DNA of 64,000 nucleotides from Acidobacteria bacterium Ga0077551 (GCA_001464545.1 LNFC01000022.1:1-64000); one strand, 5' to 3'; positions 1 to 8,018 are shown, numbered from the stretch's first letter. Numbers and translations are program-made. The notes: generated from the sequence alone by a model not told the origin.

Positions 1-1
1 C

Positions 2-646
2 GAAGCGAAGCTGCGCGGCTGGACGATCACGCAGATCTGGAACACGCACTGGCACCCGGACCATGCGGGCGGAAACCTGCGGCTGAAGGAAGAGACCGGC
101 TGCCGGATCATCGGGCCCGCCGGGGAGGCGGCCAAGATTCCGGGGATCGACCAGGCGGTGAAGGGCGGCGACGTGGTCATGCTCGGCGAGGCGAAGGCGG
201 CGGTGATCGACGTGCCGGGGCATACGCTGGGGCATATCGCCTTCCACCTCGCGGACCAGTCGGCGGCGTTCGTCGGCGATTCGGTCTTCGCGCTCGGCTG
301 CGGGCGGGTGTTCGAGGGCACGATGGAGATGATGTGGCAGAGCCTGAAGCGTCTGAAGGCGCTGCCGCCGAAGACGCAGCTTTACTGCGCGCATGAGTAT
401 ACGGCGTCGAACGCGCGGTTTGCGGTGACGATCGAGCCGGAGAACAAGGCGCTGAAGGAATACGTCGCCTGGATCGAGAAGCGGCGCTCGGACAACTTGC
501 CGACGGTGCCGGCGCTGCTGGAGCGGGAGCTGGCGACCAATCCGTTCCTGCGCGCCGACCTGCCGGCGATGCAGCTGGCGATGGGTCATGCGGGCGATGC
601 GGCGGCGACGTTCGGGGAAATCCGCGGACGCAAGGACCGGTTCTGA
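2..646 (+). CDS. MBL-fold metallohydrolase, glyoxalase II-like (5' partial)
   Basis: The reading frame is open from the first bases of the window, so the N-terminus is missing. A zinc-binding signature THWHPDHAGGN appears about 15 residues in, followed by a conserved PGHTLGHI segment with the next metal-binding histidine, a GDSVF segment with the bridging aspartate, and YCAHEYT with a further histidine. This order of ligands is that of hydroxyacylglutathione hydrolases (glyoxalase II), which hydrolyse S-D-lactoylglutathione in the cytoplasm. The C-terminal helical part (KRRSDNLPTVPA.. ..NPFLR) is also typical of GloB. The stop overlaps the ATG of the next gene by one base, suggesting co-transcription. 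A broader thioesterase or lactonase role cannot be excluded. Confidence 0.85.
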   Translation, partial: EAKLRGWTITQIWNTHWHPDHAGGNLRLKEETGCRIIGPAGEAAKIPGIDQAVKGGDVVMLGEAKAAVIDVPGHTLGHIAFHLADQSAAFVGDSVFALGCGRVFEGTMEMMWQSLKRLKALPPKTQLYCAHEYTASNARFAVTIEPENKALKEYVAWIEKRRSDNLPTVPALLERELATNPFLRADLPAMQLAMGHAGDAAATFGEIRGRKDRF

Positions 647-1089
647 TGTCGCTGGCCCGCGCCGGTGATCTCGGCGCCAACGAGATCATCCGCCTGCTGA
701 ACATGGCGCCGCATCCGGAAGGCGGCCACTATGCCGAGACCTACCGCGCGGGCGGGGACGGGCGCGCGGTATTGACGGCGATCTACTACCTTCTGGAAGT
801 CGACCAGGTGTCCGCCTGGCACCGGGTGGACGCCGAAGAAGTCTGGCTCTGGCATGCGGGCGGGCCACTGGCGCTGACCCTTTCGCCGCCGGACGGCAAG
901 GGCGCGTCCTCGATCACCCTCGGCCCGGACCTGCGTGCGGGGCAGCGGCCGCAGGCTGTGATCCCGGCGCATCACTGGCAGACGGCGGAGACGCTCGGCC
1001 ACTGGACGCTGGTGTCCTGCGTCGTGGCGCCGGGGTTCGAATTTTCGGGCTTCACGCTGGCGCAGCCGGATTGGCGTCCTGCCGTCTGA
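646..1089 (+). CDS. Cupin superfamily protein (DUF985)
   Basis: A 147-residue protein with the DUF985/cupin_5 signature: an N-terminal MAPHPEGGHYAETYR segment, then AIYYLLE and a WHRVDAEEVWLWHAGGP stretch supplying the double-stranded beta-helix core. The C-terminal part (WQTAETLGHWTLVSCVVAPGF) matches the second cupin motif. Members of this family are small soluble proteins; structures exist but a general reaction is not established, so no substrate is assigned. The ATG overlaps the stop of the upstream hydrolase (TGATG), indicating translational coupling. Confidence 0.85.
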   Translation: MSLARAGDLGANEIIRLLNMAPHPEGGHYAETYRAGGDGRAVLTAIYYLLEVDQVSAWHRVDAEEVWLWHAGGPLALTLSPPDGKGASSITLGPDLRAGQRPQAVIPAHHWQTAETLGHWTLVSCVVAPGFEFSGFTLAQPDWRPAV

Positions 1090-1159
1090 CGCCGCGCGAT
1101 TAGCTGAATGTTGAACTTCGCGGTGCAGGATCGCGCGGCGGCAGAGAGGTTCCCCATCC

Positions 1160-1618
1160 ATGTTCGGCAGACGGCCCCGGTATGATGACACGTTCGGCGT
1201 GCGCATGGATCTCGGTGCGGACCGTGTTGATCCGATGTCGATGCGCCCGGCGAGCCAGGCGGGCCAGCTGCGGGTGAAGGCGCCGCTGCTGGTGGAACAG
1301 CCGGGGTCGATCTTTGGCGGGTTCGGCAAACGCGAGACCGATCCCTTCGCCGCGATCCGCGACAAGCCGGTCACGGCGCCGCCCGCGCCGGAAAAGTCTG
1401 CTTCCGTCCGTCCGCGCACAGATCAGCAAACGGCCGAGGCTGCGCCCGGGGTGCAGGCGTTGAAGGCGGGGCTTCACGCCGGCTGGCGCCGCATGTCTCC
1501 GGGACAGCGGATCGGACTGGGTGTCGTGGCAGGCTGGCTGCTGATCGGGACCGGACTCTGGGTTCCGGTCCTCGTGATCGCTGCGGCCTATTTCAGCCTG
1601 CGCCGCCGCGCAGGCTGA
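1160..1618 (+). CDS. Hypothetical protein with C-terminal membrane segment
   Basis: A 152-residue protein that I do not recognise. The first roughly 110 residues are hydrophilic, proline- and charge-rich and probably disordered. Residues about 118-143 form one long or two short hydrophobic segments (IGLGVVAGWLLIGTGLW and VPVLVIAAAYF), followed by a basic end LRRRAG. An AGAGG-like ribosome binding site precedes the ATG. It lies downstream of the cupin gene with a 70-bp gap and converges on phaB. A small inner-membrane protein is the most that can be inferred. Confidence 0.65.
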   Translation: MFGRRPRYDDTFGVRMDLGADRVDPMSMRPASQAGQLRVKAPLLVEQPGSIFGGFGKRETDPFAAIRDKPVTAPPAPEKSASVRPRTDQQTAEAAPGVQALKAGLHAGWRRMSPGQRIGLGVVAGWLLIGTGLWVPVLVIAAAYFSLRRRAG

Positions 1619-1628
1619 GTTCAGGCGA

Positions 1629-2354
1629 TCAGCCCGCGATGTACTGCGCGCCGTTGACGGTCATCGTGGCGCCATTGATGAAGGCGGCCTCGTCGGAAGC
1701 TAGGTAGGCGCACATCGAGGCGATCTCTTCGGCCTTGCCGAGGCGGCCGACCGGGATGGTCGCGATGATGCCTTCGAGCACTTCCGGCTTCACGGCCTGC
1801 AGCATCTCGGTGTCGATATAGCCGGGGGCGACGACGTTCGAGGTGATGCCTTTCTTGGCGCCTTCATAGGCGAGGGCCTTGGTGAAGCCGATCAGGCCGG
1901 CCTTGGCGGCGGAATAGTTCGCCTGCGTGAACTGGCCCTTCTGGCCGTTGATCGAGGAGATGTTGATGATGCGGCCGAAATTGCGGTCGCGCATGCCGTC
2001 CCAGACCTGGCGGGTGACGTTGAAGGCGGAGGTGAGGTCGACATTGATGACTTCCTGCCAGTGGGCGAGGGTCATCTTGTGGAAGGGCGCATCTCGCGTG
2101 ATGCCGGCATTGTTAACCAGGATATCGACCGGTCCCAGTTCGGCTTCGACGGCCTTAAGGCCCTCGCCGACTGCGCCATAATCGGCCACATCGAACTTGA
2201 AAACCTTGATGCCGGTGGCTTTGGAGAATTCGGCGGCCGCCGCATCATTGCCGCCGTAATTCGCCGCGACGTTGTAGCCCTTGGCCTTCAGCATCTCGCT
2301 GATCGCCTTGCCGATGCCCCGTGTTCCGCCCGTGACCAATGCTGTACGCGCCAT
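1629..2354 (-). CDS. phaB: Acetoacetyl-CoA reductase
   Basis: A 241-residue classical short-chain dehydrogenase. The cofactor motif TGGTRGIG is at residues 8-15, NNAG at 81-84, and the catalytic Ser133/134, Tyr147 and Lys151 lie in NISSINGQKGQFTQANYSAAK. The NGQKGQFGQxNYSAAK form and the overall length are characteristic of PhaB, which reduces acetoacetyl-CoA to (R)-3-hydroxybutyryl-CoA with NADPH for polyhydroxyalkanoate synthesis. A GGAGGT ribosome binding site lies about 8 bases before the ATG. It is divergent from phaR, the PHA regulator, which supports the assignment; phaA and phaC are not in the window. Confidence 0.93.
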   Translation of the reverse strand: MARTALVTGGTRGIGKAISEMLKAKGYNVAANYGGNDAAAAEFSKATGIKVFKFDVADYGAVGEGLKAVEAELGPVDILVNNAGITRDAPFHKMTLAHWQEVINVDLTSAFNVTRQVWDGMRDRNFGRIINISSINGQKGQFTQANYSAAKAGLIGFTKALAYEGAKKGITSNVVAPGYIDTEMLQAVKPEVLEGIIATIPVGRLGKAEEIASMCAYLASDEAAFINGATMTVNGAQYIAG

Positions 2355-2432
2355 TTAAATCGACCTCCCGTTTGAGTTTTTCTCGTGAACTTGCCTGCAA
2401 CTTCAATACCGCATTGGTCAAGCGCGTCTTTT

Positions 2433-2449
2433 GTGCGATTATTTCGCAC
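2433..2449. promoter_or_regulatory. Palindrome in the phaB/phaR intergenic region, candidate PhaR operator
   Basis: GTGCGA, five bases (TTATT), then TCGCAC form a perfect inverted repeat in the 148-bp divergent promoter region. An additional AGCA...TGCT pair follows at 2451-2465. PhaR proteins are known to bind TGC-rich dyads upstream of phasin genes and of their own gene. Assignment to PhaR is inferred from position alone. Confidence 0.4.
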
Positions 2450-2502
2450 TAGCACAATAATTGCTTGCCCGGCACGGACCCGGCGAGAACTAGGGCGAGG
2501 AT

Positions 2503-3081
2503 ATGGCCAAGACAAATGGATCGGGTGGACCGATCATCATCAAGAAGTATGCGAACCGGCGTCTCTACGACACGTCGACCTCGTCTTATGTCACCCTGGA
2601 CCATCTTTCGGACCTCGTACGCGAGGGCCGGGACTTTGAAGTCCGCGATGCCAAGACCGGCGACGATCTCACGCGGCAGGTTCTGACGCAGATCATCTTC
2701 GAGCAGGAAACCAAGGGGCAGGGCGCCCTGCCGCTGAACTTCCTCCGCCAGCTGATCGGCTTCTATGGCGGCGGTGCGCAGACCTTCCTGCCGGCTTTCC
2801 TCGAGATGTCGATGAACTCGTTCTCGGAGTCGCAGAAGGAATGGCGCAAGGCGGCCAATCCGATGCACCTGTTCGAGGCACAGGCGAAGCGCAACATGGT
2901 GATGTTCGAGCAGGCGATGAAGATGTTCATGCCGACCGTCTTCCAGGCGAGCCGCAATGACCGGGCCTCCCCGGCGGCGGCCAATCCGTTCCTCGAATAC
3001 CAGGCCGAAGCGATGGCCGCGATGCAGGAACAGATGGAGCTGATCCAGAAGCAGCTGAGCGAGTTGTCCCGCAGGGACTAG
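2503..3081 (+). CDS. phaR: Polyhydroxyalkanoate synthesis regulator/repressor
   Basis: A 192-residue protein. The N-terminal PHB/PHA accumulation regulator DNA-binding domain covers about residues 12-72, beginning with IIIKKYANRRLYDT and continuing through YVTLDHLSDLVREG and DDLTRQVLTQIIFEQE. Two C-terminal PHB_acc domains follow (around FLPAFLEMSMNSFSESQ and the AQAKRNMVMFEQAMKMF region), which bind PHA granules. PhaR represses phasin and its own transcription when free and is titrated by PHA granules. It is divergent from phaB, with a strong terminator just after its stop. The ATG is preceded by a GGCGAGGA-type ribosome binding site. Confidence 0.93.
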   Translation: MAKTNGSGGPIIIKKYANRRLYDTSTSSYVTLDHLSDLVREGRDFEVRDAKTGDDLTRQVLTQIIFEQETKGQGALPLNFLRQLIGFYGGGAQTFLPAFLEMSMNSFSESQKEWRKAANPMHLFEAQAKRNMVMFEQAMKMFMPTVFQASRNDRASPAAANPFLEYQAEAMAAMQEQMELIQKQLSELSRRD

Positions 3082-3100
3082 GCTTGCTGCAAACCCCATG

Positions 3101-3140
3101 AAAAAGCCGGAAACGCTGTTGCGCTTCCGGCTTTTTCTTT
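3101..3140 (+). terminator. Rho-independent terminator after phaR
   Basis: AAAAAGCCGGAA (3101-3112) pairs with TTCCGGCTTTTT (3125-3136), a perfect 12-bp stem with a 12-base loop, followed by CTTTTT. The flanking A and T tracts allow it to act in both directions, for phaR and for the convergent membrane protein gene ending at 3158. Confidence 0.85.
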
Positions 3141-3157
3141 TTGCCCTTGGGCTTCGT

Positions 3158-3736
3158 TCAGATGTTGCCGTCGACGCCGAAGTCGCGGCGGGCCGAGACG
3201 ATGGTGACGATCACGCCGGCCAGCACGTCCAGCAGCGTCATCGCCATCAGGATGAAGAAGGTGGAGGTCGCGAAGTTCGGCATCAGCAGGAACTGCACGA
3301 GGCAGATGATGAAGAGCAGCAGCGAGATGCCGTGATTGATGATCGTGGCGGTGCCGGTGCTGGTCGACTTGAGGATTTCGAGGAAGAGGAAGGTGACCGC
3401 GAGCAGGACGATGGCGTCGCCCTTGGTGAGGACCCATTCGACGCCGGAGATCATCGGCAGGCCGAGGAAGCGTTCGCCCAGGAGGCCGCTGATCGGCGCC
3501 TGTCCGGCCCGGATCAGCTCTCCGGCTGCGCCCGTCGTCTCGACGGAGCCGCCCGCGAGCGCGATCAAGTTGTAAAGAATGACTGGAATGACCAGCAGCG
3601 GAAAAATTCCGAATATCAGACGCATTGGTGACCCCTGTTGCTGCGTGCCGTCACCAGCCTTGCGTTTTTCGCTCTGCCGCTCCATCCGGGCGACAGTTGC
3701 GGCGGCGATGGCGACTTTTTCGTCCCGAGAACCCAT
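3158..3736 (-). CDS. Hypothetical multi-pass inner membrane protein
   Basis: About 192 residues from the ATG at 3736, which has an AGGG element five bases upstream; a GTG six bases earlier is an alternative. The N-terminal 40 residues are charged and cytoplasmic in appearance. Hydrophobic stretches follow: MRLIFGIFPLLVIPVILYN, a segment around AIVLLAVTFLFLEIL, ISLLLFIICLVQFLLM, and FILMAMTLLDVLAGVIVTIV, giving about four membrane helices with a long loop between the first two. No family is recognised. It converges on phaR and lies downstream of the DUF983 gene on the same strand, 96 bp away. Confidence 0.7.
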   Translation of the reverse strand: MGSRDEKVAIAAATVARMERQSEKRKAGDGTQQQGSPMRLIFGIFPLLVIPVILYNLIALAGGSVETTGAAGELIRAGQAPISGLLGERFLGLPMISGVEWVLTKGDAIVLLAVTFLFLEILKSTSTGTATIINHGISLLLFIICLVQFLLMPNFATSTFFILMAMTLLDVLAGVIVTIVSARRDFGVDGNI

Positions 3737-3832
3737 GTCCACCCTGTGGTGTGATCGACATAACGGATTCGTGTTTACCGTATCGCGGGGGAGGTGGCGA
3801 GCGGATTTGCAGCGCCGGTCCGGACCTGCAGT

Positions 3833-4207
3833 TCAGCCGTCCTTGCGCTCGAATTCGGCCTCGCCGGAGCGGTGGTGCAGCTGCAGGTTGAGGAGGATTC
3901 CCTTGGCGACCGGCAGGAGCCACATCGACAGGCCGGTGATCACCAGCGCCAGGAACACGATGGCGGCCGCCTTCATCAGCGGCGCCAGGGGGCTCATCGG
4001 GATCAGGAACAGGAAAGGCGCCGTCAGGATCAGCACGCCGAATCCGACGAAGAAGGCCGGGCCGTCGGCCGTGTCGGCGGCGCGCATGTCCCGGCCGCAA
4101 TGGGGGCAGGCCTCGTTAAGCTTCAGATAGGCCGAAAACAGGCGGCCTTGACCGCAAGCGCCGCAGCGCCCGCGCAGGCCGTTGAGGATGGGGGTCGTGC
4201 TGCTCAT
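3833..4207 (-). CDS. DUF983 family zinc-ribbon membrane protein
   Basis: A 124-residue protein beginning with a short cytoplasmic domain carrying two CxxC knuckles (Cys15/Cys18 in RCGACGQG and Cys34/Cys37 in ACPHCGRD), then two hydrophobic segments (FFVGFGVLILTAPFLFLI and a second around IVFLALVITGLSMWLLP). This arrangement, including the GPAFFVGF segment, defines DUF983, common in alphaproteobacteria and often near respiratory genes. The function is unknown; a zinc-binding role follows only from the cysteine pattern. Confidence 0.88.
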   Translation of the reverse strand: MSSTTPILNGLRGRCGACGQGRLFSAYLKLNEACPHCGRDMRAADTADGPAFFVGFGVLILTAPFLFLIPMSPLAPLMKAAAIVFLALVITGLSMWLLPVAKGILLNLQLHHRSGEAEFERKDG

Positions 4208-4327
4208 CGGGGCTAGATAAGGGGGCGGAGGCCGGTGCGCACCGTGTCAAACCCCCGCGCCCCTTGACGCACCGGGTGCGTTTGCCCACCAAGCAGCCGC
4301 GCCAAGCCCCTCTGGAGAGTGCCTGCC

Positions 4328-5263
4328 ATGACCGATCCTGTCTTCCCGCGTATCGCCATCATCGGGGCGGGCCTGATCGGCTCCTCGATCGCCCGGGCGG
4401 CGCGGGAGTATGGCGCAGCCGGCGAGATCGTCCTTTACGACGCCAATCCGGACGTGCGGGCCCGTGCGGCAGAGATCGGCCTCGGCGAGGTCGCCCCGTC
4501 ACTCGAAGCCGCCGTGGCGCAGGCCGATTGCGTGATCCTGTGCGTGCCGGTCGGCGCGCTGGGCAATGTCGCGGCCGGGGCGGTGCCGGCGATGAAGGCG
4601 GGCGCCATCCTGACCGATGTCGGCTCCGTGAAAAGCGAAGCGGCGCGCGCGCTGACCGCGGCCGCCGATGGCCGCATCCACATGATCCCCGGACACCCGA
4701 TTGCGGGCACGGAGCAATCCGGCCCGGATGCCGGCTTCCCGACGCTGTTCCAGGGGGCCTGGCATATCCTGACGCCGGTCGTGACCGGAGCGCCGGGAGA
4801 GGCGGAGGCGCTGGCGCAGCTGACGGCCTTCTGGAAAGGGCTCGGCGCCAAGGTGGAGTCGATGGACGCCGCGCGCCACGACCGCGTGCTGGCGATCACC
4901 TCGCACCTGCCGCACCTGATTGCGTTCAACATTGTCGCCACCGCCTTCGACATGGAAACGGTGGAGCAGGGCGAAGTCGTCAAATACTCCGCAGGCGGAT
5001 TTCGCGACTTTACCCGCATTGCCGCGTCGGACCCGGTGATGTGGCGCGACGTGTTCCTGAACAACCGCGAGGCGGTGCTGGAATGCCTCGGGCGGTTCTC
5101 GGAAGACCTCGCCGCCCTGCAACGCGCGATCCGCTGGGGCGACGGAGACATGCTGATGCGCGAGTTCACCCGGGCCCGGACGATCCGCAAGGCGATCATC
5201 GATGCGGGTCAGGATTCCGGCGCGGTGAACTTCGGCCGGAACGTTCCGAAGGCGGAGGAGTAG
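4328..5263 (+). CDS. tyrC: Prephenate/arogenate (cyclohexadienyl) dehydrogenase
   Basis: A 311-residue protein from the ATG at 4328; GGAG at 4314-4317 supports this start over an upstream GTG at 4319. The Rossmann motif IIGAGLIGSS is at residues 11-20, VGSVKS at about 98-103, and the active-site segment HPIAGTEQSG at 123-132. The C-terminal helical dimerisation domain contains SHLPHLIAFN and a GGFRDFTRIAASDP segment typical of the family. The enzyme oxidatively decarboxylates prephenate or arogenate on the way to tyrosine. No fused chorismate mutase or ACT domain is visible. The stop lies three bases from the convergent regA stop. Confidence 0.92.
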   Translation: MTDPVFPRIAIIGAGLIGSSIARAAREYGAAGEIVLYDANPDVRARAAEIGLGEVAPSLEAAVAQADCVILCVPVGALGNVAAGAVPAMKAGAILTDVGSVKSEAARALTAAADGRIHMIPGHPIAGTEQSGPDAGFPTLFQGAWHILTPVVTGAPGEAEALAQLTAFWKGLGAKVESMDAARHDRVLAITSHLPHLIAFNIVATAFDMETVEQGEVVKYSAGGFRDFTRIAASDPVMWRDVFLNNREAVLECLGRFSEDLAALQRAIRWGDGDMLMREFTRARTIRKAIIDAGQDSGAVNFGRNVPKAEE

Positions 5264-5266
5264 CCG

Positions 5267-5839
5267 CTAGCGCGGCGCGCGTTTCGCCAGGATCCGCTGC
5301 AGGGTGCGGCGGTGCATGTTGAGGCGGCGGGCGGTTTCCGAGACGTTGTGGTTGCACAGCTCGTAGACGCGCTGGATGTGTTCCCAGCGGACCCGGTCGG
5401 CCGACATCGGGTTTTCGGGCGGCGCAGGGCGTTCGTCTTGCGTGGCGGTCAGGGCGCGGATGATGTCTTCGACATCGGCCGGCTTGGAGAGGTAGTCGAC
5501 CGCGCCGGCCTTGACGGCGGCGACAGCGGTCGCGATGGCGCCATAGCCGGTGAGGATCACCGCGCGGGCATCGGGGCGGGCCTTCTGCAGGACTTCGACC
5601 ACTTCCAGGCCGCTGCCGTCTTCGAGGCGCAGGTCCAGCACGGCAAAGGCGGGCGGGTTGAGGCGGGCGATGTCCTTGCCCTCGGAGACGGTGGAGACCG
5701 CCGAGACGACAAAGCCGCGCTGGGCGAGGGCCCGGGCGAGGCGCTGCACGAAGGGGCCGTCATCGTCCATGACGAGACAGGTCTTGTCTTCAAGCGCTTC
5801 GAGGCTGGGGTGAACGTTTACCGGGGCGGGGCGGTCCAT
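5267..5839 (-). CDS. regA: RegA/PrrA/ActR-type redox response regulator
   Basis: A 190-residue protein from the ATG at 5839, which has an AGGAA element about ten bases upstream. The N-terminal receiver domain has acidic residues Asp25-Asp27 and a phospho-acceptor in AVLDLRLEDGSG (Asp69). A short linker leads to a C-terminal Fis-type helix-turn-helix, NVSETARRLNMHRRTLQRIL, nearly invariant among RegA, PrrA and ActR. These regulators control respiration, carbon and nitrogen metabolism in response to redox state. The gene follows regB on the same strand (58-bp gap), so kinase and regulator are probably co-transcribed. Confidence 0.93.
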   Translation of the reverse strand: MDRPAPVNVHPSLEALEDKTCLVMDDDGPFVQRLARALAQRGFVVSAVSTVSEGKDIARLNPPAFAVLDLRLEDGSGLEVVEVLQKARPDARAVILTGYGAIATAVAAVKAGAVDYLSKPADVEDIIRALTATQDERPAPPENPMSADRVRWEHIQRVYELCNHNVSETARRLNMHRRTLQRILAKRAPR

Positions 5840-5897
5840 AGGACGGGTTCCTGAATGCAATTCTGTATCAAAGGCAAGTATAGGGCCAATCGGCCCG

Positions 5898-7265
5898 CTA
5901 GTCCAAACTGCGCGGCAATAGGGCGCGAAGCGGCCAGACAGCCTGGACCACAGCGCCGGTAGCAGGCGGCGTGCGGTTGCGCGAGGCAATTCGCCCGCCG
6001 GTGCGCTCGATCAGCGTCTTGGCGATGAAGAAACCGAGGCCCATGTCGCCGCCGCCGAGGCGGGCTTCGGACCGGTCGGAGATGTAGGGCTCGCCGAGTT
6101 TCGGGATGACTTCGGAGGAAAAGCCGGGGCCGTCATCCATGATGGTGATGATCACCTGGTCGCTGGTCCAGCTGGCAGTCGCCTCGACGCGGGTGGCGGC
6201 GAAGCTGACGGCATTCTCGATGAAGGCGCCGAGGGCGTGCAGGATTTCCGGGCTGCGTTCGATCACGGGCGGGCGGGGCGTGCCGCCGTCGCCGGCGGTC
6301 GCGCGCACGATCACAGCGACGCCAAGGCCCTTCATCGGGGCGGCGGCCTCCTCGACGAGGGCGTCGAGCGGCATCCGGGCGTGCACGATGTCGGTGGCGT
6401 CGCGCGCGTCGCGGATGGCCGAAAGGATCGCCCGGCAGCGGTCGGCCTGCTCGGCGATCAGGCGGATATCCTCGGCATGCGGATCGTCGGGCGAAAGTTC
6501 GCGGACGAGCTCCTTGGCGACGAGGTGGATGGTGGCGAGCGGCGTACCGAGTTCATGCGCGGTCATGGCCGACATCGCGCCGAGGGCGGAGAGTTTCTGT
6601 TCCCGCGCCATCACGACGCTGGCGGCATCAAGCGCGCGCACGAGGCGGGCCTCGTCCTGGCTGACGCGGCCGGCGGAGAGGGTGAAGAAGACGGTGCCGA
6701 CGGCGAGGGCGGCGAACTGGCCCCACTGGAAGAGGATCGGCAGGTGGGTGCCGCCTGCCTCGGTCCAGGGCAGGGGCAGGCTGACGAGCGGCATGATCCC
6801 CGCCATCACGAGGGCGAGCACCGCGACGAAGGCGGCGGGCAGGACGCTGAGGCTGAGCGCGGCGACAGTGACCGGGGCGAGCAGGAGGAGGAGGAAGGGG
6901 TTCGACAGGCCGCCGGTGACCGCGATCAGCGCGGCGAGCTGCACCGTGTCGAAGCCGAGCTGCGCCGCCGCCTCCCAGCTGCGCGTCAGGCGCTGCGAAG
7001 GGAAGGCGAAGGAAAGGAAGACGTTCAGCCAGGCCGAGGCGGCGATGATGGCGAGGCAAAGCGCCAGCGGCAGCTGGAAACCGAGACCGAAATAGACCAG
7101 CAGCACGGCGCTCGTCTGCCCGCCGACGGCGAGCCAGCGCAGGGTGATGAAGGTGCGCAGGCGGGTGCGGCCGAGGGCCGTCTGGGCCGAGCCGAGCCCT
7201 TCGGGCGCCAGCGTGAAGATGGCGTCCTCAAATCCTGCCCGCGAATCCCGTGCCGCCTCTTCCAT
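5898..7265 (-). CDS. regB: RegB/PrrB/ActS-type redox-sensing histidine kinase
   Basis: A 455-residue membrane kinase from the ATG at 7265; a longer form from a TTG at 7301 is less likely. Six hydrophobic segments occupy about residues 40-200. The quinone-site motif GGLSNPF is at about 118-124. The H-box MTAHELGTPLATI places the phospho-acceptor at His237. A cysteine in QADRCRAIL lies exactly 40 residues later (Cys277), the spacing between His225 and the redox-active Cys265 of Rhodobacter RegB. The ATPase domain follows with an N-box, DDGPGF and LGGGDMGLGFFIAKTL. It should phosphorylate RegA, encoded directly downstream. Confidence 0.93.
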   Translation of the reverse strand: MEEAARDSRAGFEDAIFTLAPEGLGSAQTALGRTRLRTFITLRWLAVGGQTSAVLLVYFGLGFQLPLALCLAIIAASAWLNVFLSFAFPSQRLTRSWEAAAQLGFDTVQLAALIAVTGGLSNPFLLLLLAPVTVAALSLSVLPAAFVAVLALVMAGIMPLVSLPLPWTEAGGTHLPILFQWGQFAALAVGTVFFTLSAGRVSQDEARLVRALDAASVVMAREQKLSALGAMSAMTAHELGTPLATIHLVAKELVRELSPDDPHAEDIRLIAEQADRCRAILSAIRDARDATDIVHARMPLDALVEEAAAPMKGLGVAVIVRATAGDGGTPRPPVIERSPEILHALGAFIENAVSFAATRVEATASWTSDQVIITIMDDGPGFSSEVIPKLGEPYISDRSEARLGGGDMGLGFFIAKTLIERTGGRIASRNRTPPATGAVVQAVWPLRALLPRSLD

Positions 7266-7277
7266 CGGCTGACTTAT

Positions 7278-7292
7278 GCGGCAGGCTGTCGC
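7278..7292. promoter_or_regulatory. Candidate RegA-binding dyad between regB and sco
   Basis: GCGGC-AGGCT-GTCGC matches the GCGNC-Nx-GNCGC dyad described for RegA/PrrA, with a five-base spacer. It lies in the 54-bp region between the divergent regB and sco starts, where autoregulation would act. The match is seen in the sequence; the function is inferred. Confidence 0.5.
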
Positions 7293-7319
7293 TGGCGCCA
7301 AGCGAAGGTTTCCGGGCTA

Positions 7320-7961
7320 ATGTGCGACATGCGCACACTTCTGCAGATGGTATTCGCCGCGGCCGCCCTCGCCGCCTGTTCGCCTGCGGGCGAGGCACCG
7401 GAATCGGCGGCGGCGCCTGTCGCCGCAAAGTCCGGGGGGCTGCAATCGGGCTGTCTCAGCCGCGCCTATCCGGAGATAGGCGGGCCGATCTCGCTGGTCT
7501 CCAGCACCGGCGCGCGGGTCACCGAGGCCGACTTCAAGGGCCGGCCCACGCTGATCTATTTCGGTTTCACATATTGCCCGGATGTCTGCCCGATGACGCT
7601 GCAGACGGTTGCCGCCGCCTACCGGAAACTTCCGGAGGGGACCGAGCGGCCGCAGACGCTGCTGATCAGCATCGATCCCGGCCGGGACACGCCGGAGGCG
7701 CTCGCCACCTACGTCGCCAACAAGGCGTTTCCGGAGGGCCTGCAGGGGCTGACCGGGACAGAGGCAGAGATCCGTGCGGCAGCCGATGCGTTCAAGGCGG
7801 ACTATTCGCGCGTGGAGCAGCCCGACAGCATGGCCGAATACACGATGGACCATACGAGCCTGCTCTACCTCATGGACGAGGAGTGGAAGCTCAAGACCTT
7901 CTTCACCCACCAGGACACGCCGGACACGATCGCGGCCTGTCTTGAAGAGGTGATGGGGTAG
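7320..7961 (+). CDS. SCO1/SenC/PrrC family copper-binding lipoprotein
   Basis: A protein of about 213 residues. A signal peptide ends in a lipobox LAAC, so it should be lipid-anchored in the periplasm. The thioredoxin-like domain has the copper-binding CPDVC motif in YFGFTYCPDVCPM and the third ligand His in YTMDHTS, as in Sco1/SenC. These proteins deliver copper to cytochrome c oxidase CuA. The ATG at 7320 is chosen because GAAGG lies 11 bases upstream; the ATG at 7329 is a nearly equal alternative. In Rhodobacter, senC/prrC is also linked to the reg/prr kinase and regulator genes, matching the context here. Confidence 0.9.
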   Translation: MCDMRTLLQMVFAAAALAACSPAGEAPESAAAPVAAKSGGLQSGCLSRAYPEIGGPISLVSSTGARVTEADFKGRPTLIYFGFTYCPDVCPMTLQTVAAAYRKLPEGTERPQTLLISIDPGRDTPEALATYVANKAFPEGLQGLTGTEAEIRAAADAFKADYSRVEQPDSMAEYTMDHTSLLYLMDEEWKLKTFFTHQDTPDTIAACLEEVMG

Positions 7962-7993
7962 GGACATGGGCGGCCGAAGCGCCGCCCATGTCC
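7962..7993. terminator. Hairpin between convergent sco and chemoreceptor genes
   Basis: GGACATGGGCGGC (7962-7974) pairs perfectly with GCCGCCCATGTCC (7981-7993), a 13-bp stem with a six-base loop, starting directly after the sco stop. There is no clear T-tract on either side, so termination efficiency is uncertain; position between two convergent genes fits a bidirectional terminator. Confidence 0.55.
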
Positions 7994-8018
7994 AGATGTT
8001 TCATCTGCGCGCTGCGCT

